A stretch of 64,000 nucleotides of DNA. Source: CAYPYI01 sp964415085 (GTDB taxonomy: Bacteria; Bacillota; Clostridia; Tissierellales; Tissierellaceae). The DNA is taken from contig CAYPYI010000001.1 in assembly GCA_964415085.1 (NCBI GenBank), positions 81,382 through 145,381 of the forward strand, read 5' to 3'. Numbering within the stretch: the first letter of the stretch is position 1; each line of letters opens with the position of its first letter. The notes below the pieces were generated by a model, which saw only the letters and a program-made list of their open reading frames with translations, did no database searches and was not told the origin of the DNA. Position numbers and translations under genes: made by a program. Below, piece by piece: positions 1-9,416 of this stretch.

Positions 1-277
1 AGATGATGAAACTTTCTGAATTTTTAATAAACCATATTTATAAATTATCTATCTATATAAATTAAATTATACAAGAAATTTTATTAAGATCAAAAATTAC
101 CTTCAAAACTAAATTTTTCTATTATAATTTTATCTCTTAAATATAATCCCAGCCTATCTTATAACTTAAAATCCATTGTAAGAGCATAGATGCTTGTATA
201 TTAGAGTCTTTATAAGTATACCTATAGAAATATACAGATGTTAGTCTATCTTCTAATTACAAGCTTTTTTACTTATA

Positions 278-706
278 CTATCCAATTATGACCGCCTTAT
301 TTTTAGCATCCCAGTTTACATCTATGAGTAAACTTTCAAAAAAATCACGTATGCTAACATATGTTTTACCATCTTTTATAAAAGATTCATTTTTTAAATC
401 TATTAATAATCCATTTATATATATTTTACTTTTATTTATAGGCAGTTTCATTTCAATATTATCTTTGTTTACTAAGGCTATCTTTTCTATATCATCATAT
501 CCAACTTCAAATCCAACTTCCTCGCATAGTTCTCTTAATGGTATAAATATAACCCCATTTTCTAATATAGGAGGATTATTTAGATTTATATGTTTGTCAT
601 GATAAATAATTTGTAAATCACTTGACGCAAAAGATATATTTCCAATAATTGTAGATATAATTAATAAAACTATAATAATAAAATCATTAATACTTTTATT
701 TTTCAT
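278..706 (-). CDS. secreted copper-amine-oxidase-N-like (stalk domain) protein
   Basis: A 142-residue protein with a hydrophobic N-terminal segment (about residues 9-27) that looks like a signal peptide. The rest resembles the copper amine oxidase N-terminal stalk domain: it has an IPLREL motif near residue 55, a V-G-Y/W-D turn, and a second YVSIRDFFE repeat near residue 115. In clostridia this domain usually sits on surface proteins and does not itself bind copper. Here it stands alone, so the catalytic or binding partner is unknown. The same domain is at the N-terminus of the serine hydrolase encoded at 2225-4243, which suggests related cell-surface use. The ATG follows an AGGAGGATAA-type ribosome site. 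Domain call is fairly sure; function is not known. Confidence 0.7.
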   Translation of the reverse strand: MKNKSINDFIIIVLLIISTIIGNISFASSDLQIIYHDKHINLNNPPILENGVIFIPLRELCEEVGFEVGYDDIEKIALVNKDNIEMKLPINKSKIYINGLLIDLKNESFIKDGKTYVSIRDFFESLLIDVNWDAKNKAVIIG

Positions 707-737
707 ATTTATCCTCCTATATGTTTTATCCCTCTAT

Positions 738-1376
738 TTATTCATTTAATAGCTTCTTATATATTCCATCAATATAATGAAGTGGTGCTGCTGGATTATG
801 GCAAGTAACCCTATCTTTCACTATCAAAGTTGTTACTGGTAGGTCACAGTGCATATAAAATAAAGTATCATGTCCAACACATAAACCAATCATTACAACG
901 AAATCAACACCCATATTTTCAAAATATTTACTTTGTAAAACCGGATTACACATAGATTCATGTCCTACATTTTTTCTTATTTTATCTTCCTTCGATATTC
1001 CAACTTCTTCCTTTTCTATCGCACCTACTTTACAGCTTAAGGCTTCATACTTTATACCATGACTTTTTAGAATTTTACAAAAAACCCTTGTTTCAGGAAG
1101 CATTGAAATACATGATGCTATTCCAACTTTTTTAAAACCCATTCGTTTTATAAAATCTACAGTTTCCTCTACTCTTGTAGCTTTAAGATAATTATGTGCT
1201 TCTACTGCAGATGAAACTTTTGTAATTTTATTTGTTAAAGGATCATTTCTATAAATTTCTAAAACCTTATCAATAGTAGCTTGATCTAATTTTTTTGTTG
1301 GACAAAAACTTGGATAATCTTCATCTAGTCTACAGCCTAACAAACCACAACTTTCACACCCTAAATCTTTTTTCAT
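738..1376 (-). CDS. DUF1847 family cysteine-rich protein
   Basis: A 212-residue soluble protein that matches the DUF1847 family, common in anaerobes and often called a metal-binding protein. The N-terminus carries Cys7, Cys10, Cys15 and Cys25, a likely metal or Fe-S ligand set. Further conserved features are a GFKKVGIASC segment and a late V-x-x-GLCVGHD segment with Cys and His. It has its own ribosome site (AAGGAGGAGT) and no obvious operon partner. The biochemical role is not known for the family; redox or metal chemistry is only inferred from the cysteines. Confidence 0.8.
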   Translation of the reverse strand: MKKDLGCESCGLLGCRLDEDYPSFCPTKKLDQATIDKVLEIYRNDPLTNKITKVSSAVEAHNYLKATRVEETVDFIKRMGFKKVGIASCISMLPETRVFCKILKSHGIKYEALSCKVGAIEKEEVGISKEDKIRKNVGHESMCNPVLQSKYFENMGVDFVVMIGLCVGHDTLFYMHCDLPVTTLIVKDRVTCHNPAAPLHYIDGIYKKLLNE

Positions 1377-1423
1377 ATGTACTCCTCCTTATTTACATCA
1401 TACCCACTTTTCTAAAAATAAAA

Positions 1424-1452
1424 AGACTATATCAATTGATATAATCTTTATT
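1424..1452 (-). terminator. intrinsic terminator after GNAT gene
   Basis: Hairpin with arms around CTATATCAATTGATATAAT just past the GNAT stop codon, followed on the minus strand by T-rich sequence. Confidence 0.6.
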
Positions 1453-1954
1453 GGACCATATATCTATAATAGCATTGATTTTTTATCTTATCTTCATAGC
1501 CTATATCTAGTGCAAATAATTTACCACCATGCTTTTTGTAAAATGATTTAGCTCTGTCATTGTAATAATTGCATCCATTATAAAATACTTTAACATTATT
1601 TTCTTTACAATAATTATTAACTATTTCCATTGCTTTAGATCCTATACCTTGATTTTGAAACTTTCTTAAGATGTATAAGGAGTAAAGGCATATATCATAT
1701 TGTTTCGAAAATTTGTCAATCGGTGCTTCACCATATATTAAATAACCAATAATACTATTATCTTTTAGTATTTTATGCACAATATATTTCTTGTCATTAA
1801 TCATACTTTCAAATTTATTTTCATGATATTCAAAATCATAATTTTCTAAAATTTCTTTATTAAATATATTAGTATAAGTTTCTTTCCAAACTTTTTTTCT
1901 CAATATAGATAATTCTTTTTTATCATTTATATTCGCTAATTGAAAATTTATCAA
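1448..1954 (-). CDS. GNAT family N-acetyltransferase
   Basis: A 168-residue cytoplasmic GNAT acetyltransferase. The acetyl-CoA binding signature is visible as NQGIGSKAM near residue 105 (Q-x-x-G-x-G/A form), and the C-terminal half has a YNDRAKSFYKKHGG stretch typical of the last strands of the fold. The substrate cannot be read from sequence; small amines, peptides or antibiotics are all possible. It is a single gene, followed by a hairpin terminator. Confidence 0.85.
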   Translation of the reverse strand: MINFQLANINDKKELSILRKKVWKETYTNIFNKEILENYDFEYHENKFESMINDKKYIVHKILKDNSIIGYLIYGEAPIDKFSKQYDICLYSLYILRKFQNQGIGSKAMEIVNNYCKENNVKVFYNGCNYYNDRAKSFYKKHGGKLFALDIGYEDKIKNQCYYRYMVQ

Positions 1955-2136
1955 AATTATCCTCCTTCAATTACATTTTATGTAATTTAATAAGATTTCG
2001 CTTTTGCATAACGATTAAATTATATAATCTTTTCGTACAACCGTCAATTAGTAATCACATTTATTATTATTTAAAAGAATTATTATTTAAAAGAATTATT
2101 ATTTATTAAATATATTTTTTATTTATGGTATATAAA
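1955..2136. repeat. AT-rich intergenic with 16-bp tandem repeat
   Basis: No gene seen. It contains two perfect adjacent copies of TATTATTTAAAAGAAT (2065-2080 and 2081-2096) and a partial third. Function unknown; simple AT-rich slippage repeat is likely. Confidence 0.6.
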
Positions 2137-2185
2137 AAGATATAGAATAGTAGTAACTTTTACCATCTATCCTATATCTATTATT
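2137..2185 (-). terminator. intrinsic terminator after serine hydrolase
   Basis: Arms AGATATAG and CTATATCT enclose a further paired segment (GTAGTAAC region with TACCATCTATC); T-rich on the minus-strand side. It ends the 6024-2225 transcript. Confidence 0.6.
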
Positions 2186-2224
2186 TAAAATTTAAAATCT
2201 AATATACTATTTTTTTTAATGAAA

Positions 2225-4243
2225 CTACTTTTTTATACCATTTATAATCATATCTTCTTGCCTTAAAACAAGCGATTGAGCCTGATTGTTCTTTATTTCA
2301 TTAAATTCTATTGTAGCATTAATTATTTTATATTTAAATAAATTGTCTTTCTCATAATATATTTCTACTTTAGGTTGATTTGTAAGTTGAGCGTATATTT
2401 TATTATCTTCACTTGTAATAACAATTTCTAGTTCATCTGTAACTTTATAACTGCCAATATATTTACTGTAATCAATATCTATCGGTTTTTCTTTAGAATC
2501 ATCTTTCATTCTTGGTATATCAAGCTTAATTCCTAATTGATTAAATATTATTTTTTCTACTTTATTATTCTCAAAAATGAATTCCATAGAAGCATCTGCT
2601 TGCTTTATTATAAACTTATTATCACCTAAATATATTGTATCAAATGGATCTTGACCTGTTATCTGACCAACTATTTTACCATCTTTACTTGTAATATCTA
2701 AGTACATACCTTCATTAAACTCATATCTACCAATAAGCTGGTTAATTAGTTTTTCTTCTAATTTAACTTCTTTTATTTCTGCTGGATAAGCTACTTCCTT
2801 ATTATCTATAAGTTTTTTTATATCACTTTCAATAGTTGAAACATCATACAACCTATTATTTACAAGTATTATATTAACTATATCTTCTTTGGGATATTTT
2901 ACAATTATACTACTAAATCCAAATGTTTGACCATCATGCATATATATAGGACCTTTTTCTGTATCAACTATTATAAATCCATATCCATAATTGACATTTT
3001 CACTTCCCATGTTGTTGTGTCTTGTAAATAATAATTCTGTCGTTTTTTCATTTAATATTGAATTGTTATCAAGTGCCTTACTCCATCTATACAAGTCTTC
3101 TACAGTTGAATACATACTTCCTGCTCCTGATGCAGTTTTTTGTAAAAGTTCATCATCCATAACCTCTACTTCTAAAAATCCTACATATCCTGTAGCATCT
3201 TGAATTTTATTCTCTTTACCATAGTTAATACCACTATCATACATACCTATTGGTTTTAATATTTCTTCAACTAAATAATCCTCATAACTATGATTTGTTA
3301 TTTTTTCAACTATTTTACTTAATAATAAATAATTAGTATTTGAATACTCAAAAGATTCTCCTGGATTAAAATTTATTCCTTTACTGTTAACAAGATTAAC
3401 TATATCATCATAATGATCAGATTTACCATCAAATGTATAGTATTCTACTTGATCTGTAAAGTTAATAAGTCCAGACCCATGTGATAATAAATTATGAATG
3501 GTTATATTTTCAGAATTTATAACCTCTGGTAAGTACTTACTTAAACTATCATCCAAACTAATCTTACCATCTTCATATAATTTTAATATGGAAACTGATG
3601 TAAATTGCTTACTTATTGAACCTATAGAAAATCTAGTCTGTTCTTTATTATCTATTCTATGTTCTAAATTAGCAAAACTATAACCTTTATTTATTAATAT
3701 TTTATCTTCTTTAGCTACTAAAACTGACCCATGAAAATTTTTATTTTTAACATTTTTTAATAAATAGTCATCAATCTTATTAGATATTTCATCTGCATCA
3801 TTACTTTTTATTACATCAGACTCTTTTTTATTTCTAAAAGCGAATTCTTTTTTCTTATCATTAAATGAACCTATTGTTTCTGTATATTTTCCAAATAGCT
3901 CTACAGGAGAATATGTATTTTCACCTTTTAATATATTTTTTGCCTTAAGATTATATTTGTTACCATTTGAATCTACTTCATTTTGGTCAATTGAAAAACT
4001 TAAGACCTCATCCTTATTCTTAGCTGCTACTGATTTGCTAGAGTGATCCCAAGTTACTATGTAGTTTAATCTTTCTAGAACATCTCTAACAGGCAAATAA
4101 ATAATACCATTTAAATCCAAAATTTCTTTCTCCTCATATATATTTTCATTTATACTTAATTTATATGATGATTTTGCAAAAATTGGTGTAATAGAAATGA
4201 TTAATATTAAAAAAACTAAAATAAAAATATTTCTTTTTTTCAT
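2225..4243 (-). CDS. secreted serine hydrolase (beta-lactamase/PBP class C fold) with stalk domain
   Basis: A 672-residue exported protein. Residues 1-24 are a signal peptide; about 35-125 are a copper-amine-oxidase-N-like stalk domain (LPVRDVLERL, TWD). Residues about 155-470 are a beta-lactamase-fold serine hydrolase with Ser209-x-x-Lys212 (SISK), Tyr300-Ser-Asn (YSN) and a His436-Asp-Gly third box. Two similar C-terminal domains of about 80 residues follow, each with a YIGSYK/IGRYEF start, as in esterase or D-peptidase members. Likely substrates are D-amino peptides or esters at the cell surface; true beta-lactamase activity is not implied. Its start codon overlaps the stop of the upstream 593-residue gene (TAATG), so the two are translationally coupled. 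Confidence 0.85.
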   Translation of the reverse strand: MKKRNIFILVFLILIISITPIFAKSSYKLSINENIYEEKEILDLNGIIYLPVRDVLERLNYIVTWDHSSKSVAAKNKDEVLSFSIDQNEVDSNGNKYNLKAKNILKGENTYSPVELFGKYTETIGSFNDKKKEFAFRNKKESDVIKSNDADEISNKIDDYLLKNVKNKNFHGSVLVAKEDKILINKGYSFANLEHRIDNKEQTRFSIGSISKQFTSVSILKLYEDGKISLDDSLSKYLPEVINSENITIHNLLSHGSGLINFTDQVEYYTFDGKSDHYDDIVNLVNSKGINFNPGESFEYSNTNYLLLSKIVEKITNHSYEDYLVEEILKPIGMYDSGINYGKENKIQDATGYVGFLEVEVMDDELLQKTASGAGSMYSTVEDLYRWSKALDNNSILNEKTTELLFTRHNNMGSENVNYGYGFIIVDTEKGPIYMHDGQTFGFSSIIVKYPKEDIVNIILVNNRLYDVSTIESDIKKLIDNKEVAYPAEIKEVKLEEKLINQLIGRYEFNEGMYLDITSKDGKIVGQITGQDPFDTIYLGDNKFIIKQADASMEFIFENNKVEKIIFNQLGIKLDIPRMKDDSKEKPIDIDYSKYIGSYKVTDELEIVITSEDNKIYAQLTNQPKVEIYYEKDNLFKYKIINATIEFNEIKNNQAQSLVLRQEDMIINGIKK

Positions 4244-6024
4244 TATACTTCCTCCTTCTCTTTAATAAAACTTATTATCTCATCTTCTTCAAGACTTTCA
4301 TCTAAATCCATACATCTATCTTTATAAATTTCATTAAATATTTTTATACTATAACTTACATCTAAATTATTTGAAGATAAAATCTCTTTAATATCTTCTA
4401 ATATTAATTCTTTTACCTCTTTATATTCCTTAAAGTCTTTACTATTTACAAATAATCTTCTAAAATCATTATATATATTTTTTTCTTCTGTTATCAAAAA
4501 TATTTCTGAATTAAATACTAATATTTCAACAATAGCTGCAGGATGAAAAAGTTGGTTGTTTTCTATTAATGATTTTTCAATTTTTTTTATTTGTCCATAA
4601 TTTTCTATTATACTATCTTTATTATAATCCTTATAAAATCCTGTAATAGCAATGTTTTTATTGTAAGTACCTTTATATTTTATAAATTCATTTATCTGAT
4701 CACTATTAAGAAAATTATAACAATTCATATCCTTATTTTTCTTTTCCATATCAGTGATTAACCACATATAACTATCTTTGTATTCACCCATATTGGTAAA
4801 TAAATATTCTAATTTAGAGTTAGGATTATCCTTATATTCTAATATAGATGAATATGTTCTTAAATCGATTTTCTCTATTATAAGGATTGTACCATCACTT
4901 AAAATCTTACCTTCTCCTATAATCTCCATAAATAAATCATTGGAAATACTATCCTTAATTCTTATACCAGATTTATAATTATTAGTTTTTTCATCCTCAT
5001 CCCAGAAACTAAATATATTATATGAATTAATAGATTTAGTAAAACTTTCTTTCCTATTATGTAGTATATTATAATGTTCTGGATAAATATTTACATACTC
5101 AGAATGTAAATATTTATTGTTTAATTTACAAATATTAAGATTTGGTCCATCTACAAACAAATTATATAAATCACCATAGTTTTTTAAATCTATAACATCT
5201 ATATTATTATAAGTTAATTTATTTTCTTTTAAGACAATTTCATATAAATAAAGTTCCTTAGTTTGATAGTCAATAGAATAAAAATGATAATTTGTGTAGT
5301 TAGCCTCATCTTCTATTGAAAAATCATAGTGAACATCAAATAAATATGATTGTTTAATGTCTTCTTTTATATCAATTAATTTTAACTTTGAACCTTCTTT
5401 TATAGAGTCAATAAAATCAATAAGTTTTATATAATATACCCCACTACTTTCCAAAAGCTCATTATTTTTATATTTTAAATAACAATCATATTCATCAAGC
5501 CATGAATTTATAAAAATTATATATTCTTCTTTTTCAATAGTTACAAGTCTAGTCTTTAATACATTTAATCCTAATAAACCAAATTTCATTATCTCTTTAA
5601 TTTCTAAACTGTAAGTGTCTAATAAATAATAATTATTATCATAGTCGTATATTAAATAATATCTATCATTTAATATAATTTTATCATCATAATCTCCACA
5701 TAAAATATTCTCTAAATATTCTCCAAAACCATTATATCTATATATATTCATGCTATTTTTTGTATATACAGAAAAAGAAATTTGTTTTTTTCTTTCATCT
5801 ATTATATCTATCTCACAAGAACTTATATCTTTATCCTTCAAATTAATAATATATTCTATTGATAAATCATCAATTAGAAGATTATATTTAAATAAAATTA
5901 ATGTTTTCTTATTATAAGTATAAAAATATTGATATGTTTGATAATCTTTAAAAAATACTAAGTCTGTATTTATCATATATTCGACTTCTACTCTCTTTTT
6001 TAAGTCTATAATATTTATTTTCAT
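4243..6024 (-). CDS. large protein of unknown function, coupled to serine hydrolase
   Basis: A 593-residue protein I do not recognise. It has no signal peptide or membrane segment. The first two thirds are rich in short Tyr/Asp/Ile beta-strand-like runs with recurring YLYE, YYLLDTYSLE and similar motifs, which could form a WD-like or Kelch-like propeller, but no repeat is clear. The C-terminal 100 residues are more helical and charged. The first ATG lacks a clear ribosome site; Met17 (start at 5976) is an alternative. The stop overlaps the next start, so the product probably works with, or is made in step with, the secreted hydrolase. Confidence 0.6.
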   Translation of the reverse strand: MKINIIDLKKRVEVEYMINTDLVFFKDYQTYQYFYTYNKKTLILFKYNLLIDDLSIEYIINLKDKDISSCEIDIIDERKKQISFSVYTKNSMNIYRYNGFGEYLENILCGDYDDKIILNDRYYLIYDYDNNYYLLDTYSLEIKEIMKFGLLGLNVLKTRLVTIEKEEYIIFINSWLDEYDCYLKYKNNELLESSGVYYIKLIDFIDSIKEGSKLKLIDIKEDIKQSYLFDVHYDFSIEDEANYTNYHFYSIDYQTKELYLYEIVLKENKLTYNNIDVIDLKNYGDLYNLFVDGPNLNICKLNNKYLHSEYVNIYPEHYNILHNRKESFTKSINSYNIFSFWDEDEKTNNYKSGIRIKDSISNDLFMEIIGEGKILSDGTILIIEKIDLRTYSSILEYKDNPNSKLEYLFTNMGEYKDSYMWLITDMEKKNKDMNCYNFLNSDQINEFIKYKGTYNKNIAITGFYKDYNKDSIIENYGQIKKIEKSLIENNQLFHPAAIVEILVFNSEIFLITEEKNIYNDFRRLFVNSKDFKEYKEVKELILEDIKEILSSNNLDVSYSIKIFNEIYKDRCMDLDESLEEDEIISFIKEKEEV

Positions 6025-6234
6025 AATTTCTGGTTAAAATTAAATAACAGCTATAAGTTTTTCTTTCTTTTTAAACTATAAAATGATAGTATCTAAAGTC
6101 TTAAGATCTATTCTAATGTAAAGTTTAAATTTCGTAGTTATAGCGTAATTATTATTTAAGTGATTTCCAGATTTTCACCACCTTCTTAGTTTTTAATATA
6201 GTTTATTAAAACACATTTATTTTATTTATAATCA

Positions 6235-6570
6235 TTAATACAAGAATAAATAACCTTTATAATCATCAATAATAATTTCTTCTATATAACCTTTATTTAT
6301 TAGTTTATTTAAAATAACTTCAACATCTACATTAGTATATATATTTTCTAGCTCTCTTACATCAAAAAAACCAATTGGTCTATCATCTTCTAGTATATAT
6401 CCTTCTTCTAATGATATTTCTAAGCTCATTACAAATACTAAATACATACCAGCCTCTTCTGAGGTTAATCCCTGGTCTATTCTTTCATAAATCATACTTT
6501 CTGCTGCAAAATATACATTGTTTTCATCAAATTTAATATCTTTAGCTTTTATATATTTTAATTTTTCCAT
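6235..6570 (-). CDS. small hypothetical protein in PadR operon
   Basis: A 111-residue acidic, soluble protein, not recognised. It lies 9 bases after the DUF2812 gene on the same strand and has an AAGGAGATAAT ribosome site, so it belongs to the padR operon. The C-terminal half (VEVILNKLINKGYIEEI) looks like a small winged-helix style segment, but this is weak. Function unknown. Confidence 0.6.
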   Translation of the reverse strand: MEKLKYIKAKDIKFDENNVYFAAESMIYERIDQGLTSEEAGMYLVFVMSLEISLEEGYILEDDRPIGFFDVRELENIYTNVDVEVILNKLINKGYIEEIIIDDYKGYLFLY

Positions 6571-6579
6571 ATTATCTCC

Positions 6580-8052
6580 TTAATTTAAGTTTAATTTGTC
6601 TTTTACTATATTTATATTCTTTTCACTTGAAAAATCTACACCTTTAAGTAAAATAACTTTCTTTTTATCTCTTATTAATATTTCTTTATTATCATTATCA
6701 AGCATATAAGCGGAATCTAACTTCCATAAATAGTTTACATCTTTAATTTTATTTTCAACTACCAACTCTTTTAACTCATTAATTGAGTTTTCTGAAAAGC
6801 CTTTATCTAAAAATAAGTTAAATTCTTCCTTACTAATTCCCAAGTTTACATGCGCATAATTATTATTATAATATTCATTTTCTTTCATATTATCTATATC
6901 TCTATCTATAGACTTATTAATTTCTTTAATCTTATCATCAATATAAGCTTTTTGTAGTTTAATTGCTATTTTTTCACTAAAAGCTTCATTATATTCTGTA
7001 ACTATTCTAAAGTAACTATTGACTGATCTACCTCGTGATAGATACTCATAACTATCTTTAAGTAAAAAACTTAAATTGTTTATTATTATACCCTCATTAC
7101 TTAGATCATTATTTGTAAAATCATTATTTAATAAAACTTTATATTTATTTCTATCTATATCATGCTTTTCTCTAAATAAATTATCACCTAAGATAATTAA
7201 TCTAACTGGATAAATTATACTAACTCCTACTATCATTGTGATAAATATAATCATTTTCTTACCCTTATTATAACTTTTACCTTTTATTTTAAATCTAAAA
7301 ATATGACCAATTATTATGCCTAATAATAAAGGGATAAATGCATATATTATCAATTTATTAGATTTAAATATAGCTAAATATAAACCAGCTAAAGTTATTA
7401 TAGCAAATAAAATAATAGATAAGCAGACGAAAGAATTATTAATAAACATATTGCGTTTTAAAAAGGTAATATCTTTATTTTCTTCTATGTTCCTTTTATT
7501 TATATTTAAAAACTTATTTAAATAATATATTTCTTTTATAACAAATATTAATGCAATAGGAAGTATTACACCCACTATCTGTTGAAGGTAACTTTTATAA
7601 AAATAAACTTTATCAGAAAATATAATTTTATAATTTCTGGCCGTAATAATACTTAACCATATTAAAAGCATAACTGATTGTTTTACTTGCTTCTTTCCTA
7701 TTCTTTCTAAAGAATAGAATAACTCTTCATCATCTGTATTTAAATTAATTATATTATTACTTGCTTCTTTATAATATATATGAAAATGATTTGTCCTACA
7801 AGCTAAATTCCAACCAATATTATCTGAAATCTGATCTAGTTCGTAAAAATCTTTATCTTCTTTCTTTTCGAAAAATGTTTCCATCTCAATTACTGTAATT
7901 TGAAAATCTAAATCCATTGGTTTTATTTTTTTATATATAAATAGTCCACCACCAATTACTTTGTCTATTAGATATCCTTTTTTAGCCATCTTTTCAAATA
8001 TATCAATATTTTGCTCTAGATTAGTTATGTTTAGATATTGTAATTTAATCAT
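6580..8052 (-). CDS. DUF2812 domain membrane protein
   Basis: A 490-residue protein. Residues 1-110 match DUF2812 (an early FEKMAKKGYLI motif, then GGGLFIYKK and a conserved W/H region). About five hydrophobic segments follow between residues 125 and 285, and the last 200 residues are charged and predicted outside or cytoplasmic. DUF2812 proteins are usually encoded directly after a PadR-like repressor, as here: the ATG overlaps the padR stop (ATGA). The family role is unknown; an envelope-stress or resistance function is an inference from the PadR pairing. Confidence 0.8.
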   Translation of the reverse strand: MIKLQYLNITNLEQNIDIFEKMAKKGYLIDKVIGGGLFIYKKIKPMDLDFQITVIEMETFFEKKEDKDFYELDQISDNIGWNLACRTNHFHIYYKEASNNIINLNTDDEELFYSLERIGKKQVKQSVMLLIWLSIITARNYKIIFSDKVYFYKSYLQQIVGVILPIALIFVIKEIYYLNKFLNINKRNIEENKDITFLKRNMFINNSFVCLSIILFAIITLAGLYLAIFKSNKLIIYAFIPLLLGIIIGHIFRFKIKGKSYNKGKKMIIFITMIVGVSIIYPVRLIILGDNLFREKHDIDRNKYKVLLNNDFTNNDLSNEGIIINNLSFLLKDSYEYLSRGRSVNSYFRIVTEYNEAFSEKIAIKLQKAYIDDKIKEINKSIDRDIDNMKENEYYNNNYAHVNLGISKEEFNLFLDKGFSENSINELKELVVENKIKDVNYLWKLDSAYMLDNDNKEILIRDKKKVILLKGVDFSSEKNINIVKDKLNLN

Positions 8053-8369
8053 TTAAGTTCCTCCTTTACTTTTTCATAGTCTTTTAACAAGTTATTAATT
8101 CTTTTTACTTCTTGTTTTAATATATCTAATCCTATTTCTGAAATTTTATACAGCTTCTTATTATCTATTTCTTCTACCATATCAATATATCCATCTTCTT
8201 CAAATCTTGATAGCATTGAATATAAAGTTCCTGGCCCTACCTTAACCCTACCATTTGTTAACTCTTCTATATATGTCATTATTTCATATCCATGTCTTTT
8301 CTCTATCAAGCTAAGTAATACATAGTACATAGGTTGTGTTAATGGTTTATTTATTTTTTTATTCATCAT
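8049..8369 (-). CDS. PadR family transcriptional regulator
   Basis: A 106-residue winged-helix regulator of the short PadR type: the sequence runs through YYVLLSLIEKRHGYEIM, the recognition-helix and wing region PGTLYSMLSRFEEDGYI, and a short C-terminal dimerisation helix. It is the first gene of the padR-DUF2812-unknown operon. Two ATATCG-N5-CGATAT-like palindromes lie upstream, one over the -35/-10 spacer and one in the leader, which is what an autorepressor would use. The inducer is unknown. Confidence 0.9.
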   Translation of the reverse strand: MMNKKINKPLTQPMYYVLLSLIEKRHGYEIMTYIEELTNGRVKVGPGTLYSMLSRFEEDGYIDMVEEIDNKKLYKISEIGLDILKQEVKRINNLLKDYEKVKEELK

Positions 8370-8383
8370 TTTTCACCTCTTTT

Positions 8384-8426
8384 ATATCGTCACTCGATAC
8401 ATTTATGTTATATCGTATAACGATAT
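8384..8426 (-). promoter_or_regulatory. padR promoter with two palindromic operators
   Basis: The minus-strand -35 is TTGACA (8433-8428) and the -10 is TATAAC or TAACAT around 8412-8406. A perfect 17-bp palindrome, ATATCGTATAACGATAT (8410-8426), fills the spacer. A second 17-bp site with the same layout, ATATCGTCACTCGATAC (8384-8400), lies just downstream. Assignment to the PadR protein is inferred from position. Confidence 0.65.
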
Positions 8427-8439
8427 ATGTCAAGAAAAA

Positions 8440-8464
8440 AAGACCTACACTTAATGTAGGCCTA
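8440..8464 (-). terminator. pyr operon terminator
   Basis: Hairpin GCCTACATTAAGTGTAGGT followed on the minus strand by seven T, 60 bases after the pyrDB stop. Confidence 0.8.
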
Positions 8465-8522
8465 AATTTTACTAGTAATTTAATTTTTATATTAGTATTG
8501 TATTTTGGTAAACTTTAAGTTA

Positions 8523-9416
8523 TTAAATGATTCCTCTTATTTCATCAAAAGAACTTATATTATTTGTAGTCATATACTCTTCTAAATCATTTATTATATC
8601 AATAGTTATATCCGGTTTTATAAAATTCATAGATCCAATTTGTACAAGAGTTGCACCTGCCATTATAAATTCTAAAACATCTTTGTAGTTTCTAATTCCA
8701 CCTATACCTATAATTGGGATATCCACTATCTTACTTACTTCATATACCATTCTTAATGCAATAGGCTTAATGCAAGGACCTGATAAACCAGCTATAATAT
8801 TATCAAATACAGGCTTTTTATTATCTATGTCTATTGCTAAACCAGTAATAGTATTAATTAAACTTATTGCATCAGCACCTGCTTTTTCTACAGCTTTTGC
8901 AACTTCTTTAACATCTCCATTTGGAGATAATTTTACTACTAAAATTCCAGTGTAGACTTCTCTTACTTTTTTAACTAAATCAAATGCTAACTTAGGATCT
9001 AGTCCAAAAGCCATTCCGCCACACTTTACATTTGGACAAGAAATATTAAGTTCCATAATCTTAATATTACTTTCCTCTAGAAGCTTAGCCCCTTCTATAT
9101 ATTCTTCAAATGTATTGCCACCTAAATTCACTAAAATATTTGTATTTAAACTTTCAAGTCTAGGATTAATATTTGTAATATAATCTTTTACTCCATCATT
9201 TTCAAGACCTATACTATTTAACATTCCTCCAGTTACTTCATGTATTCTTATACCTGAATTACCAGATTTTGGATTTATAGTAATACCTGTTGTAGCAAAT
9301 CCCCCTAGTTTTTCTATGTCCATATAATCTTTATAGTCATCACCAAATCCAAAAGTTCCTGATGCTGCTAATATCGGGTTTTTAAATTCAATATTACAAA
9401 ATTTTGTACTCAGCAT
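8523..9416 (-). CDS. pyrDB: dihydroorotate dehydrogenase B, catalytic subunit
   Basis: A 297-residue FMN enzyme that oxidises dihydroorotate to orotate in pyrimidine synthesis, passing electrons through PyrK to NAD+. Visible features include ILAASGTFGFGDDYKDY at the N-terminus, the ELNISCPNVKCGG loop holding the class 1B active-site cysteine, and C-terminal FMN phosphate-binding GIGGI and GATLVQIGS. The length is normal for the family. Its start overlaps the pyrK stop, fitting the obligate PyrK-PyrDB complex. It is the last gene of the pyrB-I-K-DB operon. Confidence 0.95.
   Translation of the reverse strand: MLSTKFCNIEFKNPILAASGTFGFGDDYKDYMDIEKLGGFATTGITINPKSGNSGIRIHEVTGGMLNSIGLENDGVKDYITNINPRLESLNTNILVNLGGNTFEEYIEGAKLLEESNIKIMELNISCPNVKCGGMAFGLDPKLAFDLVKKVREVYTGILVVKLSPNGDVKEVAKAVEKAGADAISLINTITGLAIDIDNKKPVFDNIIAGLSGPCIKPIALRMVYEVSKIVDIPIIGIGGIRNYKDVLEFIMAGATLVQIGSMNFIKPDITIDIINDLEEYMTTNNISSFDEIRGII

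Noticed and set aside
1..277. Possible gene or terminator in the first 277 bases
   Set aside because: AT-rich sequence with no open frame of note, no ribosome site with start and no strong hairpin with a T-run.
2225..4243. True beta-lactamase
   Set aside because: The SxxK and YxN motifs are shared with esterases and D-peptidases; the stalk domain and long C-terminal extension point to another surface hydrolase.
6025..6234. Possible small gene in the 210-base gap
   Set aside because: No ORF with ribosome site found; probably the promoter region for the gene encoded at 4243-6024.
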